From: Novosphingobium naphthalenivorans NBRC 102051
GTDB taxonomy: Bacteria; Pseudomonadota; Alphaproteobacteria; Sphingomonadales; Sphingomonadaceae
Direction of reading: 5' to 3'
NCBI RefSeq assembly: GCF_001590985.1
Contig: NZ_BCTX01000043.1
Span: 1-43,913, forward strand
Length of the DNA stretch: 43,913 bases
Shown here: positions 41,079 to 43,913 of the stretch, piece after piece
Position numbering within the stretch: the first letter of the stretch is position 1
How the letters are laid out: each line of letters starts with the position of its first letter
Translations under genes and position numbers: made by a program
The notes under the pieces: generated by a model
Told to the model about the DNA's origin: nothing
The model's database searches: none
The model's input: the letters and a program-made list of their open reading frames with translations, nothing else

Positions 41079-43913
41079 ATGAGAGGTTATCTGTTTGCCC
41101 TCCTCGTGGTGCTGGCGCCTGCGCCATTGGCTGCGAAGCAGGCCCCCTACCCTGAAGATCCCCGCTGGGTATTCGAGAAAAGCGACGTTCCCGTCGATCC
41201 GGATTTCCGGTTCGGCAAGCTCGGCAACGGGATGCGCTACATCATCCGCCACAATGCCACGCCCAAGGGCACGGCCGTGGTGCGCATGGACGTGGATGTT
41301 GGCTCGCTCGACGAGAGCGACAGCGAACAGGGCTATGCCCATTTCATCGAGCACATGGCCTTCAACGGCTCGCAGCGCGTGCCCGAAGGCGAGATGGTCA
41401 AGCTGCTGGAACGCGATGGCCTGGCATTCGGCGCCGACACCAACGCCTCGACCGGTTTCGAGCACACGCTCTACAAGCTGAACCTGCCGCGCAACGATCC
41501 GGCGCTGCTCGACACCGCGCTGATGCTGATGCGCGAGACGGCCAGCAATCTCACCATCTCGCAAGGCGCGGTCGACCGCGAACGCGGCGTCGTGCTCTCG
41601 GAAATGCGCGACCGCAACACCTGGGCCTTCCGCAACGCGGTGGATTCGACGCGGTTCTTCTATCCGCAGGCCCGCTATGCCAGCCGCTTCGCGATCGGAA
41701 CCGCCGAAACCCTGAATGCCGCCACCAGCGCCTCGCTGAAAGCCTTCTACAAGCGCGAATACGTGCCTGCCCACGTCACGCTCGTCATCGTCGGAGACAT
41801 TGATGCCGCCGCAGTCGAAGCCGGCATCGTGCGCCATTTCAACGATTGGGCCGCCGCGCCAGTCGAACAACAGCCCGACGCCGGGCCTGTCGATCGCAAG
41901 GACAGGAACCGCACCGAGATCTACATCGATCCGGCGCTGTCGGAGCGCGTGACGGTGCTGCGCAACGGGCGCTATCTCGACAAACCCGATTCCGTGGCCG
42001 AGCGGCAGGAAAACCTGCTCCGTTCGATCGGCTATGCCATCGTCAACCGCCGCCTCCAGCGTCTGGCCCGCAATGCCAAGCCGCCGTTCCGCAGCGCCGG
42101 TTTCGGCACCGGCGACGTCTTCGAATCCGGCCGTTCCACCCGCCTCATCATCGATACCGTCGACGGCAAATGGAAAGCCGGGCTGGAAGCGGCCGCCCAC
42201 GAATACCGGCGCGCCCTCGCCCATGGCTTCGAACCCGGCGAAGTGGCCGAACAGCTTGCCGAACTGCGCGCATCGATCACCGGTTCCGCGAAATCCGCCC
42301 AGACGCGTTCCAACGCGGCTCTGGCCGATGCGGCGCTGGCAATGGTGGACGACGATCTCGTGGCCTCCACGCCCGGGTCCGTGCTCCAGCGGTTCGAAGC
42401 CTTCGCGCCGCATGTCACCCCAGATGCCGTGCTCGCCGCCATGAAGCGCGATGCCCTGCCGCTCGACAAGCCGCTGATTCGCTTTCAGGGGCGCATGGCC
42501 CCGGCAGGCGGCAAGGAGGCCTTGCGGGATACCTGGCGCGCGGCGATGCATGGAAAGATCGCCCGGGAAACCGCCGGCAGCGTGACCCGGTTCGCCTATA
42601 CCGATTTCGGCCCCCCCGGAACCGTCGTGAGCGACACCCGCGACCCTGAACTGGGCATCCGCGAAGTGCGCTTCGCCAACGGCGTGATGCTCAACGTCAA
42701 GCACACCGACATCGAGAAGGACAAAGTCAGCGTCTCGGTTGCCATCGACGGCGGCGACATGCTCGACACCAAGGCCGATCCGCTCGCCAGCGAAATGGCG
42801 CCCTATCTCGACGAAGGCGGTCTCGGGAAGCACAGCCGCGACGATCTCGATTCGATCCTGGCCGGGCACACGCTCAGCCTGAATCTTTCGCGCGGCGAAG
42901 CAGCCTTTAATTCCGGCGCGCGGACCACTCCCGGCGATCTGGAACTGCAACTCGATCTGATGACCGCGCTGATTTCCGATCCCGGATACCGGCCCGAAGG
43001 CGAAGTGCAGTACCGCCAGTCGGTGAACAACTATTTCGCGCAACTGCGCTCCACGCCCGCCTCTGCTTTGCAGGCGGATCTGGGCGCAATCGTTTCCGGC
43101 AACGACCCGCGCTTCAGCCTGCAGCCGGTGCAGGATTACCGTAACCTGACATTCGCCAAGCTGCGCGAGGACATCGGCGACCGGCTGGCGCACGGCGCCA
43201 TCGAAGTGGGCGTGGTCGGCGACATCGACGAGGACCATGCCATCGCGCTCGTCGCGAAGACGCTGGGGGCCCTGCCCATGCGCGAACCGGCGTTCCGCAA
43301 CCATGATGGCCAGCCGCCGCGGACGTTTACTGCCGACCGCTCACCGCGCGTGATCCGCCATACCGGCGCGGCCGATCAGGCGCTGCTGCGGATCGTCTGG
43401 CCCACCTGCGACGACAGCGATCCCGTCGCCGCGCTGACGCTGGAAATGCTTGAGCGGATCATGCGCGTCGAACTGACCGACGAATTGCGCGAGGCCCTCG
43501 GCAAGGCCTACTCGCCATCCGCCAGCAGCTCGCTGTCGCGGCACTGGAAGGGCTACGGCGTGTTCTCGGTGAATGCCTCGGTCGATGTTGCCGATGTAAC
43601 GGCCGCACGGGCAGCGATCCGCAAGGTCGTTACCGTCCTCAACACCGCGCCTGTCAGCGACGATATCTTCCGGCGCGCGCGCCAGCCATTTCTGGAAGAG
43701 CTGCAGAATGCGCTCAAGAGCAATGGCGGCTGGCTCTCGCTGGTCGACCGTGCGCAGACAGAGGCGGACCGCATCGACCGCTTCGAGAAAGCCCGGGAAC
43801 GGCTGCTGGCGCTGACCCCGGGGGATGTCGAAGCGATGGCCCGGCGCTACCTCACGCCGGACGCCGGGCTGGAAGTGCTGGTCCTGCCCGAAGGCGTCGC
43901 GGTTCCCCGCTAG
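41079..43913 (+). CDS. Periplasmic M16-family zinc protease (insulinase-like)
   Basis: A 944-residue protein with signal peptide (RGYLFALLVVLAPAPLAA). The inverted zinc motif HFIEH gives H88, E91 and H92, with the third ligand E175 in GVVLSEMRDR. The catalytic domain is followed by a second, inactive M16 domain and a C-terminal half that repeats the fold (GIREVRFANGVMLNVKHTDIEKDKVSVSVAIDGGD). Such pairs form a clamshell that degrades short peptides in the periplasm. The start is ATG 41079; an upstream extension would delete the signal peptide position. Its stop codon TAG is the last codon of the window. Neighbouring purC is unrelated. Confidence 0.93.
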   Translation: MRGYLFALLVVLAPAPLAAKQAPYPEDPRWVFEKSDVPVDPDFRFGKLGNGMRYIIRHNATPKGTAVVRMDVDVGSLDESDSEQGYAHFIEHMAFNGSQRVPEGEMVKLLERDGLAFGADTNASTGFEHTLYKLNLPRNDPALLDTALMLMRETASNLTISQGAVDRERGVVLSEMRDRNTWAFRNAVDSTRFFYPQARYASRFAIGTAETLNAATSASLKAFYKREYVPAHVTLVIVGDIDAAAVEAGIVRHFNDWAAAPVEQQPDAGPVDRKDRNRTEIYIDPALSERVTVLRNGRYLDKPDSVAERQENLLRSIGYAIVNRRLQRLARNAKPPFRSAGFGTGDVFESGRSTRLIIDTVDGKWKAGLEAAAHEYRRALAHGFEPGEVAEQLAELRASITGSAKSAQTRSNAALADAALAMVDDDLVASTPGSVLQRFEAFAPHVTPDAVLAAMKRDALPLDKPLIRFQGRMAPAGGKEALRDTWRAAMHGKIARETAGSVTRFAYTDFGPPGTVVSDTRDPELGIREVRFANGVMLNVKHTDIEKDKVSVSVAIDGGDMLDTKADPLASEMAPYLDEGGLGKHSRDDLDSILAGHTLSLNLSRGEAAFNSGARTTPGDLELQLDLMTALISDPGYRPEGEVQYRQSVNNYFAQLRSTPASALQADLGAIVSGNDPRFSLQPVQDYRNLTFAKLREDIGDRLAHGAIEVGVVGDIDEDHAIALVAKTLGALPMREPAFRNHDGQPPRTFTADRSPRVIRHTGAADQALLRIVWPTCDDSDPVAALTLEMLERIMRVELTDELREALGKAYSPSASSSLSRHWKGYGVFSVNASVDVADVTAARAAIRKVVTVLNTAPVSDDIFRRARQPFLEELQNALKSNGGWLSLVDRAQTEADRIDRFEKARERLLALTPGDVEAMARRYLTPDAGLEVLVLPEGVAVPR

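Noticed and set aside
41052..43304. Long antisense frame across the M16 protease gene
   Set aside because: It mirrors codon bias of the protease gene and has no family features.

Overview
The window looks like a chromosomal segment of an alphaproteobacterium of the order Sphingomonadales, probably Novosphingobium or a close relative. This is inferred from high GC content, the yajC-secD-secF order, the TonB-receptor/catabolic gene style and the type of dispersed GC-rich repeats; no rRNA is present to fix the taxonomy. No insertion sequence, integrase or CRISPR array is visible.

Left part (1-10,470), mostly housekeeping. A minus-strand operon yajC-secD-secF is followed by a membrane glycosyltransferase. 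Then come tRNA-Pro(GGG), an orphan holin of the gene-transfer-agent 3-TM type, aroQ, a small membrane protein behind an Lrp/AsnC regulator, a soluble histidine kinase with a poorly conserved ATP-binding half, a polysaccharide-deacetylase-like protein, tRNA-Ile(CAT) and tRNA-Pro(TGG).

10,480-14,215 is a minus-strand surface-polysaccharide group: a GT4 glycosyltransferase overlapping a Wzx-like flippase by 4 bp, and a CDP-glycerol glycerophosphotransferase-like protein.

14,216-35,810 is the accessory heart of the window, a catabolic island. A TonB-dependent receptor, MFS transporter, Rieske oxygenase, VOC protein, class III extradiol dioxygenase, acetamidase/formamidase, TauD-type dioxygenase and secreted serine hydrolase run on the plus strand. 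Converging on them is a minus-strand operon: ribokinase, RutA-like flavin monooxygenase, isochorismatase-family amidohydrolase, MFS transporter, M20 hydrolase, and an 800-residue protein in which an AraC-type regulator is fused to a complete acetamidase/formamidase domain. A divergent SDR/amidohydrolase pair and a second TauD-like dioxygenase complete it. The gene content points to uptake and breakdown of a nitrogen-containing, probably cyclic or nucleoside-like compound: outer- and inner-membrane import, oxygenation, ring opening, then several C-N hydrolases. The substrate cannot be named from sequence. Several leaders share two CAAG-type half-sites 22 bp apart (best in front of the TonB receptor, the extradiol dioxygenase, the MFS transporter and the SDR). 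This geometry suits an AraC-family protein, so the fusion protein may be the island's own regulator.

Right part (36,034-43,913). Three Tad-type pilus genes (TadE-like, TadE/F-like, and a TadG-like protein with a VWA domain and a Ser/Thr-rich region), a GNAT acetyltransferase, purC with a hairpin in its leader, and a periplasmic M16 zinc protease whose stop codon is the last codon of the window. Two copies of an identical 29-bp palindromic repeat lie behind the second amidohydrolase and behind purC.
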